A DNA stretch of 64,000 nt, from the NCBI RefSeq assembly GCF_020379485.1, contig NC_063435.1, positions 310,001-374,000 of the forward strand, given 5' to 3'. The notes under the pieces were generated by a model. That model was given only the letters and a program-made list of their open reading frames with translations. It had not been told where the DNA came from and did no database searches. Position numbers and translations under genes: made by a program. The stretch is from Brassica napus (taxonomy: Eukaryota > Streptophyta > Magnoliopsida > Brassicales > Brassicaceae). Shown one piece after another: positions 1-12,910 of this stretch; position 1 is the first letter of the stretch, and every line of letters starts with the position of its first letter.

Positions 1-80
1 TTTGGTGACAAAACAATACAAAGTATATTTATATTTCTTCTGCTTATAAATATCTCTTTACACAATTTTTAAACCTCCAG

Positions 81-1262
81 GGAGTTTAGTAGTACGCATG
101 GTGTTTCTCCCTTTTGAAGAAAGTTCATACACTACATTTGCCAGGTTCGCATCAGGTTTACTTCTCTTCCTGAGTTTAGTATGATACAGTATGTTCATTT
201 TCAGCTCATTGAAATATAGATGGTTTATGTTTCTCTCTCTTTTTTGTCAGGTGATGATTACCAGCAAAAGAGGAAGAAACTCGGAACTTGCTTAACCGAG
301 GCCTTGAAGCTTGTGATGTTAATAGGTCTTATATTTATGGCGTTTGGCCCGGGCTATTCATACTCTCTCATCAGATTGTTGTACGGTGAGAAATGGAGCG
401 ATGGAGAAGCTTCCTTGGCGCTACAGTTTTATTGTCTCTACATCATTGTCCTGGCAATGAATGGTTAGTAATCACTTCTTGATCTTCTTGATTTTGCGGT
501 TACTAGTTGCATCTTTCAGTCTTGGTTACTTTAGTAAATTATTTTTGTTAGGAACCTCCGAGGCATTTTTACACGCAATTGGAACAGAGGATCAACTTAA
601 GCGATCAAACGACATGTTGCTTGTGTTTTCACTGGTTTACATAACATTGAATATTCTGCTGATAAGATCTGCAGGGGCAATAGGTTTAATCTTGGCGAAC
701 TCCTTGAGTATCCTTTACCCATATATATATGTAGATTCTGCAATTACATTAACTTCTTTGGTCTTCTTGACTTTAAAAAAAAAAGATATGATGTTTAGGA
801 TTATATATTCAGGACTATTCATCCAACGTTACTTCCAGGTATGCTTTTGATTAAATGAAACTGTCTACTGTATTGTGATAACTATGGTACTTTTATTGTT
901 GTTTAACTCCACTCTTCTCTACAGGGCGATCCTTCTTCATCATTCTCGTTCAGAAAGTGTTTTCCTTCAGGTTGGCAGATTCTTATACTCTCTGGCATAA
1001 TCACTGTCATCTCAGAGAAAACCATTCTCGACCATAAGAACTTCTGGGCAACGTTTTCCGTCCATTTCGCCATCGGTTTCCTCTGCTTTTGTCTCTCAGC
1101 CATTGTCATGTGCGTATTCTCTCCTGTGACTATCACAAACTCCATTATAGAAAACAAACATACTCACTGAAATCTTGTGGTGTTTTCTGTGGTAGATACC
1201 GGCGCGAGAGAGTGTTCATCAATAGAATCATACGGTTCAGGAATCACGATCATGACGACTGA
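81..1262 (+). CDS. RFT1: RFT1-like ER lipid-linked oligosaccharide protein, 3' part
   Basis: This is the C-terminal part of an RFT1 family multi-pass ER membrane protein, linked genetically to moving the Man5GlcNAc2-PP-dolichol precursor across the ER membrane for N-glycosylation; whether it is the flippase itself is disputed. Six exons read in phase: 81-155, 251-463, 552-707, 786-838, 925-1109 and 1196-1262, about 248 residues. Family features visible are the FLPFEESSYTTFAR block, the RLLYGEKW loop, several hydrophobic helices (for example WQILLSGIITVISEK) and a charged tail ending NHDHDD. The 5' exons lie before the window, so the start is missing. No break was seen in the part present. Confidence 0.93.
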
Positions 1263-1716
1263 AACCAACCAAGAAACCGGTGGTTTAAGTTCGGCTAAGG
1301 AAGTGAAGCTTTTGTATCAGTACTAAGTAGGCTTGAACTGGCAAAAAAAAACTCCAAGAAATGATTTTAATTCGCAACGAAACCATTTTTTGCTCTTTGT
1401 TTGAAATTAATTTACTCAAATGTTTAAGAAATCGATATGCTGTAACTGAGCACTTTTGTAGAGGACTAGCAAGACTATATAGGTTATTTGAAGGCTAGAC
1501 ACAAAAATCTGTTTGTAGCCGGATCTATAATTCCGGATTTTCAAAATAAAATAAATTATAGTTTCATCATTATAGTTTAGATTAAAATAAAATAAATCTA
1601 ATCTTCGGTAACTGGAATGTTATAGTTTTATCATTAAAAATATTTTTAAAATTTAAAAATAAAATAAGTTATAATTTCATCATTAGAAATATTTTGAAAA
1701 TTTTAAAATAAAATAA
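1263..1716. other. AT-rich 3' flank of RFT1
   Basis: No gene is visible. After the RFT1 3' end the sequence becomes very AT-rich. Between about 1540 and 1720 it contains degenerate short copies of an AAAATAAAATAA / TTATAGTTTCATCATT motif, which lead directly into the 352-bp tandem array. Confidence 0.6.
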
Positions 1717-4425
1717 TTTAGTAAAACTTTATAATACTCCCTAAATTGGTGAACTAACCACTATAAAATCGCTATTTTCCAGAGAAACGGAGACAACAAA
1801 AGTTCCAAATCTCTTTAACATTCATCATATGTTAGTGAAAGATGCACCTATGCATTGAAACATTATTTTTCTATTTTTGAATTTTTTTCAAAATTTATGT
1901 GTTAACCCCTACGAAAATATTGAATTTTTTCGGTAAATGCTCTATATACTGAAGCTTATGATATTTAGTGTTGTTTTAAAATTTCTAAACACATTCTACA
2001 TTTGTGTTAATGTATATTAAACTCTCTTTCATGGTAAATGGGTATCGTTTTAATTTTCTGTCAATTAATTTAGTAAAACTTTATAATACTCCATAAATTG
2101 GTGGATTAACCACTATAAAATCATTATTTTCTAGAGAAATAGAGGCAACAAAAGTTCCAGACTTCTTTGACATTCATCATATGTTCGTGAAGGATGCAAC
2201 TATTCATTAAAACATTATTTTCATATTTTTGAATTTTTTTAAAAATCTATGTGTTAATCTCTATGGAAATATTGATTTTTTCGGTAAATGCTTTATATTC
2301 TGAAGCCTATGATATTTAGTGTTGTTTTAAAATTTCTAAACACATTCTACATTTGTATTAATGTCTATTAAACTCTCTTTCATGCTACATAGACATCATT
2401 TTAATTTTTTTGTCAATTAATTTAGTAAAACTTCATAATATTTCATCAATTGGTAGACTAACCACTATAAAATCGCTATTATCTAGAGAAACATAGACAA
2501 TAAAAATTCCAAACTTCTTTGACATTCATCATATGTTAGTGAATGATGCAACTATGCATTAAAACATTATTTTCATATTTTTGAATTTTTCTCAAAATTT
2601 ATGTGTTAACCCCAACGAACCTATTGAATTTTTCGGTAAATGCAAAATATATTGAAGCTTATGATCTTTAGTGTTGTTTTAAAATTTCTAAACACATTCT
2701 ACATTTGTATTAATGTATATTAAACTCTTTTTCATGGTACATGGACATCGTTTTAATTTTTTGTCAATTAATTTAGTAAAACTTCATAATACTCCCTAAA
2801 TTGGTAGATTAACCACTATAAAACCGCTATTTTCTAGGGAAACGGAGACATCAAAAGTTCTAAATCTCTTTTACCTTCATCATATGTTAGTGAAGGATGC
2901 AACTATGCATTAAAACAATATTTTCATATTTATGAATTATTTTTCAAAATCTATGTGTTTAACCCCTACGAAAATATTGAATGTTTCGGTAAATGTTCTA
3001 TATACTGAAGCGTATGATCTTTAGTGTTTTTTTTTTAATTTCTAAGCACATTCTACATTTATATTAATGTATATTAAACTCTCTTTCATGGTACATGTAC
3101 ATCGTTTTAATTTTTTTCAATTAATTTAGTAAAACTTCATAATACTCCCTAAATTAGTGGACTAACCACTATAAAATCACTATTTACTAGAAAAACGGAG
3201 ACAACAAAGATTATAAACCTCTTTGACATTCATCATATGTTAGTGAAAAAATGCAACTATGCATTTAAATAGTATTTTCATATTTTTGATTTTTTTTCAA
3301 AATTTATGTGATATACTGAAAATATTGAGTTTTTCGATAAAAGTTTTATATACTGAACACATTCTACATTTTTATTGATGTATATTAAACTCTCTTTCAT
3401 GGTACATGTGCATCGTTTTAAGTTTTTATCAATTAATTTAGTAAAACCATAATACTCTCTAAATTGGTGGACAACCCATTATAAAATCACTAATTTCTAG
3501 AAAAACGGAGACAACAAAGGTTATAAACCTCTTTGACATTCATTATATGTTAGTGAATGATGCAACTATGCATTAAAATAGAATTTTCATATTTTTTTTT
3601 TATTTTTTTCTCAAAATCTATATGTTAACAAACTCTATGAAAATATTGGGTTTTTCGGTAAATATTTTATATACTGAAGCCGATGATCTTTAGTATTGTT
3701 TTAAAAATTTTAAACACATTCTACATTTGTATCAATGTATATTAAACTCTCTTTCATGGTATATGAGCATCGTTTTAATTTTTGTCAATTAATTTAGTAA
3801 AACTTCATAATACTCCTAAATTGGTGGATTAACCACTATAAAATCGCTATTTTCTAGAGAAAATGAGATAACAAAAGTTTCAAACCTCTTTGACTTTCAT
3901 CGTATGTTAGTGAATGATCCAACTATGCATTAAAATATTATTTTTATATTTTTGAATTTTTCTAAAATCTATGTGTTAACCTCTACGAAAATATTGAATT
4001 TTTCTGTAAATGATTTATATACTGAAGACTATGATCTTTGTGTTGTTTTAAAATTCCTAAACACATTCTACATTTGTACTAATGTATATTAAACTTTCTT
4101 TCATGGTACATGGGCATCATTTTATTTTATTTTGTCAATTAATTTAGTAAAACTTCGTAATATTTCATCAATTGGTGGACTAACAATTATAAAATCGTTA
4201 TTCTTTAGAGAAACAGAGATAACAAAACTTCCTAACCTCTTTTATCTTCATCATATGTTAGTGAATGATGCCAACTATGCACTAAAACAATATTTTCATA
4301 TTTTTGAATTTTTTTAAAAATATTAAATTTTCGGTAAATACTCAATATATTAAAGCCTATGATTTTTAGTATTGTTTTAAAAAATTTAAACATATTCTAT
4401 ATTTATATTAATGTATTCGGTTAAT
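1717..4425. repeat. Tandem array of a ~352-bp AT-rich satellite-like unit
   Basis: The landmark TTTAGTAAAAC recurs at 1717, 2069, 2421, 2772, 3125, 3437, 3793 and 4143. The spacing is therefore 352, 352, 351, 353, 312, 356 and 350 bp. Each unit carries the same ordered blocks: AACCACTATAAAATCGC, GACATTCATCATATGTTAGTG, GATGCAACTATGCATT, ATTGAATTTTTCGGTAAATG, AACACATTCTACATTTGTA and AAACTCTCTTTCATGGTACA. One unit (3125-3436) has lost about 40 bp, and the last copy degrades after 4320. Nothing in it codes for protein, and the one short open frame over it is chance. It resembles a small satellite or long minisatellite placed between RFT1 and SMC6; the family was not identified. Confidence 0.93.
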
Positions 4426-4756
4426 GCTCAATATACTAAAATATTTCAGTTAGAATCGAGTTACCGCCTGGATTAATTTCTAGAACTATAATTTGCTTGG
4501 CGGATCAAAATCGAAATAAGACAGAAAATAAAACTAATGCGCGAACCAGTTTCCGGTTCGCTTGGACCGGGGAATCGAATCCCCAATTTTAATGAAGTTT
4601 CCAAAATCCCAAGAAATCAGGTGGCTGACGTGTCATCTGAGATAAACGTACACGTGTCTCCTCTTTTTTTTCTCCCGCCAATACATACATTCACCTCATG
4701 AACTCTCTCCCACTCCTCGCACGAAACGAAACCCTAGAGAGAGCGTCTTTAACAAT
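4426..4756 (+). promoter_or_regulatory. SMC6 upstream region
   Basis: About 330 bp between the satellite array and the SMC6 start. It includes an ACACGTGTC G-box-like core near 4650 and a GAAACCCTAGAG telo-box-like element at about 4728, both common in promoters of plant growth and cell-cycle genes. The transcription start is not determined. The function is inferred only from position and motifs. Confidence 0.4.
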
Positions 4757-7700
4757 ATGGATAAGTCTAACCATGGCGATCGAGGGAACAGTCAGCGTTC
4801 CAGCTCAGGCGCGATTCTCAAGATTCGCCTCGAGAATTTCATGTGCCACAGTAACCTCGAGATCGAGTTCGGCGAGTGGGTCAATTTCATCACCGGTCAA
4901 AACGGAAGTCAGTAATCTTTCTTACCAAGTTTGGTCCTTTTTTTTATTTGTCTGCTGTAATGAATTAATAACCAATGGGAGGGGGTGTTTTCGTAAATGT
5001 CAGGCGGTAAGAGTGCGATATTGACTGCTCTATGTGTCGCATTTGGATGTCGTGCCAAGGGGACTCAGCGCGCTTCGACGCTCAAAGATTTCATCAAAAC
5101 TGGTTGCAGCGATGCACTTGTTCATGTCGAAATGAATAACGAAGGAGATGATGCTTTTAAGCCAAATGTCTATGGTGATACTCTCGTTATCGAGCGCAGG
5201 ATCTCTCATTCCACTAGTTCTACCGTGCTAAAGGATTCTCAAGGTTAATAAATAATCTATATTAATCTTGTCTGGCTTACATACACTTTGTCTCATAGTA
5301 TGTGCTTCTACTTGTTTCAATGTGGTTTCTTACTTACTTTGTCAAGTACACCTAGTCGTGATTTTGGGGGCTATAGACAATTTAGTAATAGTTTATGTAA
5401 TTTTCTTTTACAAGTTTAGGGGCTTAAATTTGCTCGTAAAATTTTGGGAGCCATTGGCCAAGGCTTTACTAGTCTATGTTCAGAATCGGCCATGAGATTT
5501 TGAGGGCTATAGACAATTTAGCAATGGTTTATATAATTTTTTTTTTATATAAATTTGGGGGCTTAAATTTTTTGGTGAAATTTTGGGAGCCATATGCTAA
5601 GGCTGTTCAGAATCGGCCATGAGATTTTGGGGGCTATAAACAATTTAGTTATATAATTTTCTTTTCATATAAATTTTTGGGCTTAAATTATTTGGTAAAA
5701 TTTTGGGAGCCATATGCCAAATTATTTACTAGACTATGTTCAGGACTGGCCCTGATTTAGATGTGCCTTTTAACAACTAATTGATTCAAGAGGATATTTG
5801 CTTACTTGTTCTCTGCAACTTGTGTCGTCCAGGGAGAAAAATATCAAACAGAAAGGAGGAGCTACGTGAACTAGTTGAACATTACAATGTGAGCTTTTCT
5901 CTTTCATTCAAGTTTAAAACTTTGACCATATACAATGTTAGTATTTAATACCAATTCATTGGATCTTTATTATCTTTCTTTGATTTAGATTGATGTTGAG
6001 AATCCATGTGTGATAATGAGTCAAGACAAGAGCAGAGAGTTTTTACATTCTGGCAACGACAAAGACAAATTCAAGGTATGTATAGTACATTAGTATGTAT
6101 TTTCTTTGTGATATTGTTACTGAAAGATTTTGTTTTTGTAGTTCTTTTATAAGGCAACTCTTCTTCAGCAAGTCGATGATCTTCTTCTTGGTGTTTACAC
6201 GAAGTTGAAAGCTGCAAGTGCTCTTATGGATGAGTTGGAGGAGACGATAAAGCCAGTAGAGAAAGAGATCACTGAGTTGCTTGGGAAGATAAAGACTATG
6301 GAAAAATTTGAAGAAGTATATCAACAGTTGCAGCTTTTGAAAAAGAAACTAGCTTGGTCTTGGGTCTATGATGTGGATAGGGAGCTCAAGGAACAGAGTG
6401 AGAAGCTTGTGAAACTCAGAGAGCGAGTGCCTACTTGTCAAGATAAAATCGATCAGAAACTAGTAAGCAATATGTTCTTTATATTACCGCTTTAGTTCTT
6501 TTGTCCTGATGCTGATTATAGCTGACCATTTATGTAGGGTGAGGTGGAGTCTTTAAGGGAGAAGCTGACCAATAAGAAAGCTCAAGTTACATGCCTGATG
6601 GATGAATCAACTGCAGTGAAAAGAGAAATAGAGTGTTTGCGGCAATCAGTCAAGACGGTATGTTAAAAATTAGTTTTAAAGTATCTCATAGTTAGCTTTA
6701 GAAATTACCTTTGGTTGATGTAATATTTTTAAGCAGGCTACAAGAGAGAAGGTTGCTCTAGAAGAAGACCACCGTCATAAGTGCAGTAACATCAAGAGGA
6801 TTAAAGATCGTGTTATGAGGCTTGAACGGCAGATTAAAGATATCGATGAGATGACTATAAGAAGCACACAGGTCCTCTTTCATTTGTATACTCAGTGTGT
6901 AGTTGTATATAGTTCTTACAGTCTAATAATGATTGCAGGCTGAACAATCTGAAACCGAAGAAAACCTGAGTCAGTTGAAGCTAGAGGCTGAGAAGGCTAA
7001 AGCATTGCTTTTCAGGTTATTATAGTTTTCATTTTTCTTTTTACTCTTGAGCCTCTTTTCAATATTTTCTTCTTTTTTCTCGCTAAGGATTGATTAAATA
7101 AAATTCCAATTCAGTTTGAAAGAAGAAGAGAAGATGGTAACTGAGAAAGCATCAGTCATAGGGAAGGAGATAGCACTCATAGAGGATAAGGTACAAATCA
7201 TCACCTTAATGTTTTGAAGTCTTTTAAATTTATTTACACTCAGCTATTTGACATTTTGGCTTTCTAGATTAGAGAGCGTGAAAAGAAGCAAAGGAGTATA
7301 AACTCTCACATCAATGATCTCAAGAAACATCAAACAAATAAGGTGCTTTACATGTCATATATACTGTTTTGGAGGATGATGACAATCTCGAGGATTAGTT
7401 GGATAATTTTAAACTTCTCTTGCTAGGTTACTGCATTTGGAGGGGACAGAGTCATTACCCTTCTGAGGGCGATTGAGAGACATCATCGCAAATTTAAAAT
7501 GCCACCTATTGGCCCTGTTGGTGCTCATGTGGTAAGTTTCTCTTTGTCTTCTTAAATGGACCATACATAGTGTAAAGACAATCTGAAATTTTCAAGCGTA
7601 CAAAGACAATCTCTGCTGCTTTGGTTTGTGTTATTCTAATCGTGTGGCTTTCTACAGACATTGGTCAACGGTAATAAATGGGCTTCTGCTGTTGAACAAG

Positions 7701-10700
7701 CTCTTGGAAATCTCCTGAACGCGTTTATTGTGACCAATCACCAAGATTTAATAACTTTGCGAAGCTGTGGAAAGGAAGCTAATTATAACAATCTGAAGAT
7801 CATCATCTATGACTTCTCAAGACCAAGGTTTAAAATCTGAAAAAAATTACTTACACTATCTTTGTCTATGTTCTGCTTTGATGAATGGGTAGCTTGAACA
7901 TCATTGTAATTGGTTTATGCAGGTTAGTTATACCAAGGCACATGGTTCCTCAGACGGAACACCCAACTATTCTCTCTGTCTTAAACTCTGAGAATCATAC
8001 TGTTCTTAACGTCTTAGTGGATGTGGTAATCTTATTTGTATTATTTACTAGCTTCTCATCCTACAGCCATTGTGTGATGGTGTTCATTTTTAGCTTTGGT
8101 TTCTGGATGTTTCTAGATGGGTGTGGAGAGGCAAGTGCTCGCAGAGAGTTATGAGGTTGGCAAAACGGTTGCCTTTGAGAGAAGGCTTGCACATCTCAAA
8201 GAGGTTTTCACTATAGATGGATACAGAATGTAAGCAACCAATTAGATTTGCAAGAACAGATGTGGAGTAAGATTTGCGTCTAGATAACAATACTCTTCAT
8301 GTTCTTGACTCAGGTTTTCCCGTGGGCCTGTTCAGACAACTCTTCCTCCCCGTGGTCGAAGACCGACTCGGTTGTGTGCTTCTTTTGATGACCAAATCAA
8401 GGATCTTGAAGTAGAGGCTTCAAAAGAACAAAGTGAGATACATGAAAGCAGGAGACAGAAGAGGGATGCAGAGGTGAATCTCGAGGATCTTGAGCCTCAA
8501 ATGCGCAGACTGAAGGTAAACTCGCTGCTGTCTAAGCGTCACCCAGTTTTGCTGTCTTGTCTGAAACATTTTGCTTGTTTTTACATATGTTTTCTTCTTT
8601 ATGTTACAGAGACAATGCAACCAACTTGAGAAAGATTTTACACGGAAGGAACTTGAGTTGCAGGATCTGAAAAACTCAGTCGCTGCTGTAACCAAAGCTT
8701 CACCTACCTCAAGTGTTGATGAACTTCGTCTAGAAATAACGGTTAGTTTTATTGGTTGGAACCACTTTCCACCCCCACAGCATCATTTCTGAAGCATTGT
8801 AACTCTTTGTATTTCTCAGAACTCTCGAGAAGAGATAGAGGAGAAAGAATCCTCACTGCAAAAGCTCCAAGACTGCTTGACGGAAGCTGAACTAAAGGCT
8901 AATGAACTTAAAACTGCATATGAAAACTTTATCGGTATGTTGACAATACATTTTATTTTTATTGGATCATCTTGAGCAAGCAGTATTAACTTTTTCCTTC
9001 CAAAACTTGTATTTAGAGTCAGCCAAGAGTAAAGTTGACGTCTTTGAGGAAGCAGAGAATGAGCTAAAGGAGATTGAAACGGGGCTCCAATCAGCAGAAA
9101 CGGTACAACCGTCTTAAAGAGTTTGGTTCTTTTACTTGTGTTTGCAGTTAGAAAACTTAAGTTTTTATTCTCTGTTTCAGGATAAGAACCATTATGAAGA
9201 TGTAATGAAGGACAAGGTCTTACCAGATATTAAAATGGCTGAAGCTAAACATAAGGAGCTTGAAGCCAAGCGGCTGGTAATAAGAATAAACAGTTATTGC
9301 TCTTTGTTCCAAAACTTTTTTAATATTTTGTTCTGACTGCTGAAACTTTCAGGAAAGTAATGAGAAAGCTTCCATAATATGTCCTGAGAGTGAGATAACT
9401 GCTTTAGGTCCTTGGGATGGGTCCACACCTATTCAGCTTAGTGCTGAGATTAACAGAATAAATCATAGACTGAAGCGAGAGAGTGACGAGTGCGTATCTA
9501 TTTTTTGCCTTGTGATTGTACCTATACCCGTTGAATGCATGTTTAAACGTTACATGCATCTTTTGTTGTGTTCAGGTACTCTGAATCAATCGATGACCTC
9601 AGGGTTACGCTCGAGGAAAAAGAACACAAGATTGGGAGAAAACGCAAAACTTACAAGAGCTTTCGAGAAAAACTGAAGGTATATATATATACTTTTGTGT
9701 ATCCAAAGTTGTCAATATATATGCCAATGATTTAATGTGGAGAAACATTGTTTAATCAGGTGTGCAAAGATGCGGTAGATTCACGGTGGAAGAAGCTCCA
9801 ACTCAACAAATATGATACGGCGAGCATGTTAACTTGGGGGTATGAATTGTTTTGTTCATTATTGTGAATAGGTTTTAGCTCTAACATTTCCTTTTGATTG
9901 GCGATGTTCAAAGCAGATTCAACAAACGTTTAGGAAAGAAAGGAATCAGCGGACAAATCAAGGTCTCTTATGAAGACAAAACTTTGTCCATAGAGGTAAT
10001 TAAAAACATAATGCTACATTTTGCATCTTGATGTGTCTATATTATTTACTTTAATGAACTGGGTTGCTGTCATATTTATTCTTCAACAGGTTAAGATGCC
10101 TCAAGATGCAACAAGAAGCGGTGTTCGAGACACTAGAGGACTTTCAGGTCTGCCTCTCTCCTCAATTTGAATTAAGACTTAGTACAAGGGTGTTCTAAAC
10201 ATGGTTTAACACATGAGATTGTATAAAAGCCCTTGAAGACTTAAAAGAAGATTGTAAAAACATTTGATCATCTAGGCAGCTTGAGAGTTTGATCAATCCC
10301 ATCTCTTGTCATAAAATTGCAGGTGGAGAACGGTCTTTCTCAACTTTAGGCTTTACATTAGCACTTCACGACATGACTGAGGCCCCAGTTCGAGCAATGG
10401 ACGAGTTTGATGTGTTCATGGTAATCTCCACATCACTCATATTATTACATGCAGTTGTCATACTTTTTTAGCCTGCTTAGACGCCTAAAAAGAGAGCGGT
10501 TTATGGCAAAATATTCAGGACGCAGTAAGCAGGAAAATAAGCTTAGACACGTTGGTTGATTTTGCATTGGAGAAAGGTTCACAGTGGATGTTCATCACTC
10601 CTCATGATATCAGGTAAACAAATAATAACTTGTTCCACTTACTGAAAGAAACAAAACCACAGTATAGTATTGTAACCTCTTCTCTTATGACAGTATGGTG

Positions 10701-10751
10701 AAGTCACATGAGAGGATAAAGAAGCAACAAATGGCTGCTCCTCGCTCTTAA
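4757..10751 (+). CDS. SMC6: Structural maintenance of chromosomes protein 6
   Basis: SMC6 subunit of the SMC5/6 complex, which acts in the nucleus in recombinational repair and sister chromatid alignment. Twenty-seven exons join in phase to 1,056 codons (1,055 residues). They start at 4757-4907, 5004-5243, 5833-5888, 5989-6075 and 6142-6462, and end at 10090-10147, 10323-10420, 10519-10613 and 10694-10751. The Walker A motif GQNGSGKS (residues 47-54) spans the first intron. Long coiled coils flank a hinge encoded near 7427-8025. The C-terminal head has the ABC signature LSGGERS (about residue 971) and Walker B with DEFD (about residue 1000). The start MDKSNHGDRG matches what I remember of the Arabidopsis SMC6A N-terminus. 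All key ATPase residues are present. Confidence 0.96.
5352..5757. repeat. Three tandem ~130-bp repeats inside SMC6 intron 2
   Basis: Copies begin near 5352, 5481 and 5608. Each holds a GATTTTGGGGGCTATAGACAATTTAG-type head, a GGCTTAAATT block and an AAAATTTTGGGAGCCAT block. The junctions read CAGAATCGGCCATGAG, and the right edge reads CAGGACTGGCCCTGA. Such GGCC-rich heads look like ends of plant DNA transposon remnants, so this may be a decayed, internally repeated element. That origin is inference. The intron (589 bp) is the longest of the gene because of it. Confidence 0.75.
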
Positions 10752-11192
10752 CCTCTTTTTTTTTTGTGTAAATTCAATCTCACAAACCATCTAAAAAAAA
10801 ATTGTAAATGGTGAGTGAATGAGGTTGTTCTGCTATCATCATCCACTTACTAATCTTAATTTTTTGTACCTTTCCATCCATAATTTATTGAAATTTTTCT
10901 TTTTGTCAGCATCTATAAATAGAAATCATTAAATAAATTAATAAAATCTAGTGGTGCTTCATGTTTTGGATCAGAAACAATGAGAGTGACATGCTTGCTT
11001 CACTATGCATATGAGAGAGAGACAAAACTAAAATATTTTTTTTTTAAATAAACCAAAAATCACAAAAACAAAATAGAAGAGATTGCAAGTTTTCGCAAAG
11101 CTTCAAACTTTCCAGTTTAACTGCAGAAAAATCCGTCAAAGTTTTAATCTTTCTCGGGAAACGATTGGTTTCAGGGAAGGTGAAGCAAAACG
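10752..11192. other. Spacer between SMC6 and the F-box gene
   Basis: About 440 bp holding the SMC6 3' end and the F-box gene 5' flank, both transcribed rightward. It is AT-rich with several A/T runs. No open frame or RNA gene was recognised. Confidence 0.5.
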
Positions 11193-12910
11193 ATGTCGTT
11201 TTCGGGGAAGAAGAAGGAGACGAGTCCAGTTTCGCCATTGAACAAACGAAGAGCAAGCTGGTCAGAGCTTTGGGTTAACCACCACCACCACTTACTCTCC
11301 TCTCCTCCTCCTCCTCAAATCCCCAAATCCGATCTTACCCTTCTCTTACCCGACCCCACTCTCCTCACAATCATCGCCAAGGTCCCTCCATCTCACCGAA
11401 AGACTCTGTCTTTAGTCTGCAAGAGATGGTTAAGACTCCACGGTACGCTTGTACGGTCGATTAAGGTGTCGGATTGGGGAGTTCTCGAGTCTGGTCGGCT
11501 TGTCTCTAGGTTTCCCAATTTAGACAACGTTGATTTGGTTGTCGGAACGTGTGGTGGGTTAGTTTCGGTTACTGTGGGTGTTGGGTGTTACCAAAGTGTA
11601 GACTTTATTGAGGAGGAGAGACTCTTGTTGTCTGCTGAAACTGTTGATAGGGGGTTAAGGGTCCTTGCGTCTGGCTGTTCTACTCTCAGGAGGCTTGTGG
11701 TGGCGAACGCTAGCGAGTTAGGTTTGTTGAGTGTGGCTGAAGCGTGTACGAGGCTGCAAGAGCTGGAACTGTTAAAGTGTTGTGACAGTGTTCTGCTTGG
11801 AGTTGGTGCGTTTGAGAATCTGCAGATACTGAGATTGGTCGGTTTGGTTTCGGATATTGGTTTGATGATTGTGGCTCAAGGGTGTAAGAGGCTGGTGAAG
11901 CTTGAGCTTGTTGGATGCGGAGGAGGGTTTGATGGGGTTAAGGAGATAGGCGAGTGTTGTCAGATGCTTGAGGAGTTTAGTGTTTGTGATCATAAGATGG
12001 AAGCAGGGTGGCTTGGTGGGCTTGGGTATTGTGAGAATCTCAAGACGCTGAAGCTAGTTTCTTGTAAGAAGATTGATTGTGGTTTTGGTCTAGGTGAATG
12101 TTTGAGTCGTTCTTGTCCTGCGCTGGAGAGGTTGCACTTGGAGAAGTGTCAGTTGAGAGAGAAGGATGCTGTGAAAGCTTTGTTTAAGATGTGTGAAGCA
12201 GCGAGAGAGGTTGTTTTTCAAGACTGTTGGGGATTGGATGATGATATCTTCAGCTTGGCAACGGCTCTTAGGTACTGACAAAAACTTTGTTTCGTCTTAA
12301 ATACTTTTGTGGTTTGGTAATGGTGAGAATATGAACTGGTATGAGAGTAGGTCTGCGGTTTCGGTTTCTTTGGTTAGTTTGGGTCGGTCTAAATCTCGCC
12401 GAAGTGAACCGAAAAGAAATCCGGTTTGGTTTGGTTTGGTTCGGTATTCGGTTAGTTTGGTTTCAAAATTTTCTACTGAAGTTTTTGGTTTTCGGTTAAA
12501 TTTTCGGTTTAAGTTGAATAAAATTCGAATTTTTTAGTTAAGTTCGGTTATTTCGGTTCGAATTCTGGTTAGTTTGGAATTCGAAAAATCTTCCTCTTCT
12601 ATGTTTTGACGTTTGAATATTTATTGTTTGTTGGCTTTGCAGGAGAGTGAAGCTTCTGTATCTAGAAGGATGCTCATTGCTAACAACATCAGGTCTTGAA
12701 TCAGTGATTCTACATTGGCATGAGCTTGAACATCTGAAAGTGGTTTCGTGCAAGAACGTTAAAGATTCAGAGATCTCTCCTTTGCTCTCAGTTTTGTTCT
12801 CAAACTTGGTAGAGTTGCAGTGGAGACCAGACACTAGATCACATCTCTGGTTGAGCCTTACAGAGAGTGGAATTGGGAATAAAGGAGGAAAGTTTTTCAA
12901 GAAAACATAG
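11193..12910 (+). CDS. F-box / leucine-rich repeat (RNI-like) protein
   Basis: A likely substrate-recognition subunit of an SCF ubiquitin ligase. Exon 1 is 11193-12271 and exon 2 is 12643-12910, giving 448 residues. After a His/Pro-rich N-terminus, residues about 47-85 ([20 protein letters not shown], then a [13 protein letters not shown] stretch) form an F-box. The rest is a run of cysteine-containing leucine-rich repeats ([53 protein letters not shown]), the RNI-like horseshoe that would bind the target. The substrate is unknown. By position it matches the Arabidopsis gene I remember as At5g07670. The stop TAG closes exon 2; no damage is seen. Confidence 0.92.
12340..12600. repeat. CGGTTTGG-rich low-complexity block in the F-box gene intron
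   Basis: The 371-bp intron is dominated by short overlapping GGTTTGGTT, CGGTTTGG, TTCGGTT and GGTTTTCGG motifs. This kind of low-complexity DNA is common in crucifer intergenic repeats and also appears at 45.8-46.4 kb in this window. It is non-coding. Confidence 0.65.

Noticed and set aside
4132..4317. Open frame of 61 codons in the 352-bp array
   Set aside because: It lies wholly in one repeat copy, and the other copies have stops in that frame.
4698..5024. Open frame of 108 codons at the SMC6 start
   Set aside because: It overlaps SMC6 exon 1 in another frame and runs through intron 1; the SMC6 frame from 4757 contains the Walker A motif.
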